Positions 24,486 through 24,676 of a DNA stretch of 24,676 nt are shown here, in pieces. The position numbers were made by a program, and so were the translations under genes. The stretch spans positions 1 to 24,676 of the forward strand of contig CAKUFI010000042.1 in assembly GCA_934647305.1 (NCBI GenBank). The letters are read 5' to 3'. The stretch is from an uncultured Clostridia bacterium (GTDB lineage Bacteria > Bacillota > Clostridia > Christensenellales > Aristaeellaceae). Numbering within the stretch: the stretch's first letter is position 1; every line of letters starts with the position of its first letter. The notes beneath the pieces were generated by a model. It was given only the letters and a program-made list of their open reading frames with translations, did not search any database and had not been told where the DNA came from.

Positions 24486-24676
24486 GCGCAATGCGCGCCG
24501 GATTTTCGCGCCGCTGAGCGGCGCAAAAATTCGGGTGGCCGCAGCCGCCCGTCCCATGCGATTCCCGTAAGGGAATCGCCGCCTTGCGGCCCCGGAGGGG
24601 CCGTCAGACTGTCAAAAAACTCGGGAGAGCTCGAGAGGGCCGCAGCCCTTTCGAACTTTCAATCGTGCCCAGCGGC
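24486..24676. repeat. Cluster of six small hairpins at the window end
   Basis: In order: GCGC-AAT-GCGC (24486-24496); GCGCCGC-TGA-GCGGCGC (24508-24524) with TTTT before and AAAA after; CGATTCCC-GTAA-GGGAATCG (24559-24578); GCCGC-CTT-GCGGC (24578-24590); GGCCCC-GGA-GGGGCC (24588-24602); and TCGAGAGGGC-CGCA-GCCCTTTCGA (24631-24654). The last, with its flanks, is a copy of the repeat inside the asnB leader. No gene is visible after 24380; the element may continue past the window edge. Confidence 0.75.

Overview
The window is a GC-rich (roughly 60% or more) chromosomal segment from a Firmicutes bacterium, most likely a Clostridia-class gut anaerobe. The evidence is: the rpmB / Asp23-family / FakA (DAK-like) block in its usual divergent layout; a T-box leader on asnB; a GSI-alpha glutamine synthetase with an ANTAR antiterminator next to it; Shine-Dalgarno starts including GTG and TTG; and consensus sigma-A promoters with 17-18 bp spacers. 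Species cannot be read from the sequence. No rRNA, tRNA, CRISPR array, phage or transposase gene is visible.

Layout. 1-2460: a small membrane-anchored protein (minus), a short alkaline-phosphatase-superfamily protein (plus), and a second small membrane-anchored protein (plus). 2461-5660: a secreted M14 zinc carboxypeptidase (minus) lying between two copies of a long intergenic repeat. 5661-18024: a glutamine/glutamate block made of asnB (minus, T-box leader), divergent glnA, an ANTAR regulator, gltB-gltD, then convergent purF. The synthetase that makes glutamine therefore sits beside three class II amidotransferases that consume it. 18255-21102: a small carbohydrate module with a GH29 alpha-L-fucosidase-like enzyme, a TIM-barrel sugar isomerase/epimerase, and a convergent AraC regulator. 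21130-21890: a repeat island containing an exact 194-bp tandem duplication. 21916-24380: rpmB (minus) divergent from an Asp23-family gene and fakA/yloV. 24381-24676: a cluster of small hairpins.

The most unusual content is intergenic. A modular structured repeat recurs in at least four gene gaps on both strands. Its modules are (A) a 10-bp hairpin with a GAAG/GAAT tetraloop, (B) a hairpin with a variable, compensating stem of about 11-12 bp around a nearly invariant 11-nt loop (consensus TCTAATGTATG), and (C) many short hairpins with 3-nt loops joined by a conserved GGCGGCAGCAAGTGG-like spacer. Loops and linkers are conserved while stems covary, which suggests selection on RNA or cruciform structure. 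At three genes the stop codon is itself the 3-nt loop of a hairpin. Related hairpins also lie inside the asnB T-box leader.

Regulation visible in the sequence: asnB and glnA have divergent consensus promoters, and each is followed within a few bases of the predicted start by a hairpin with a U-run. This suggests attenuation, or short RNAs, on both sides. An ANTAR protein with a degenerate receiver domain, encoded just after glnA, is the natural candidate antiterminator.
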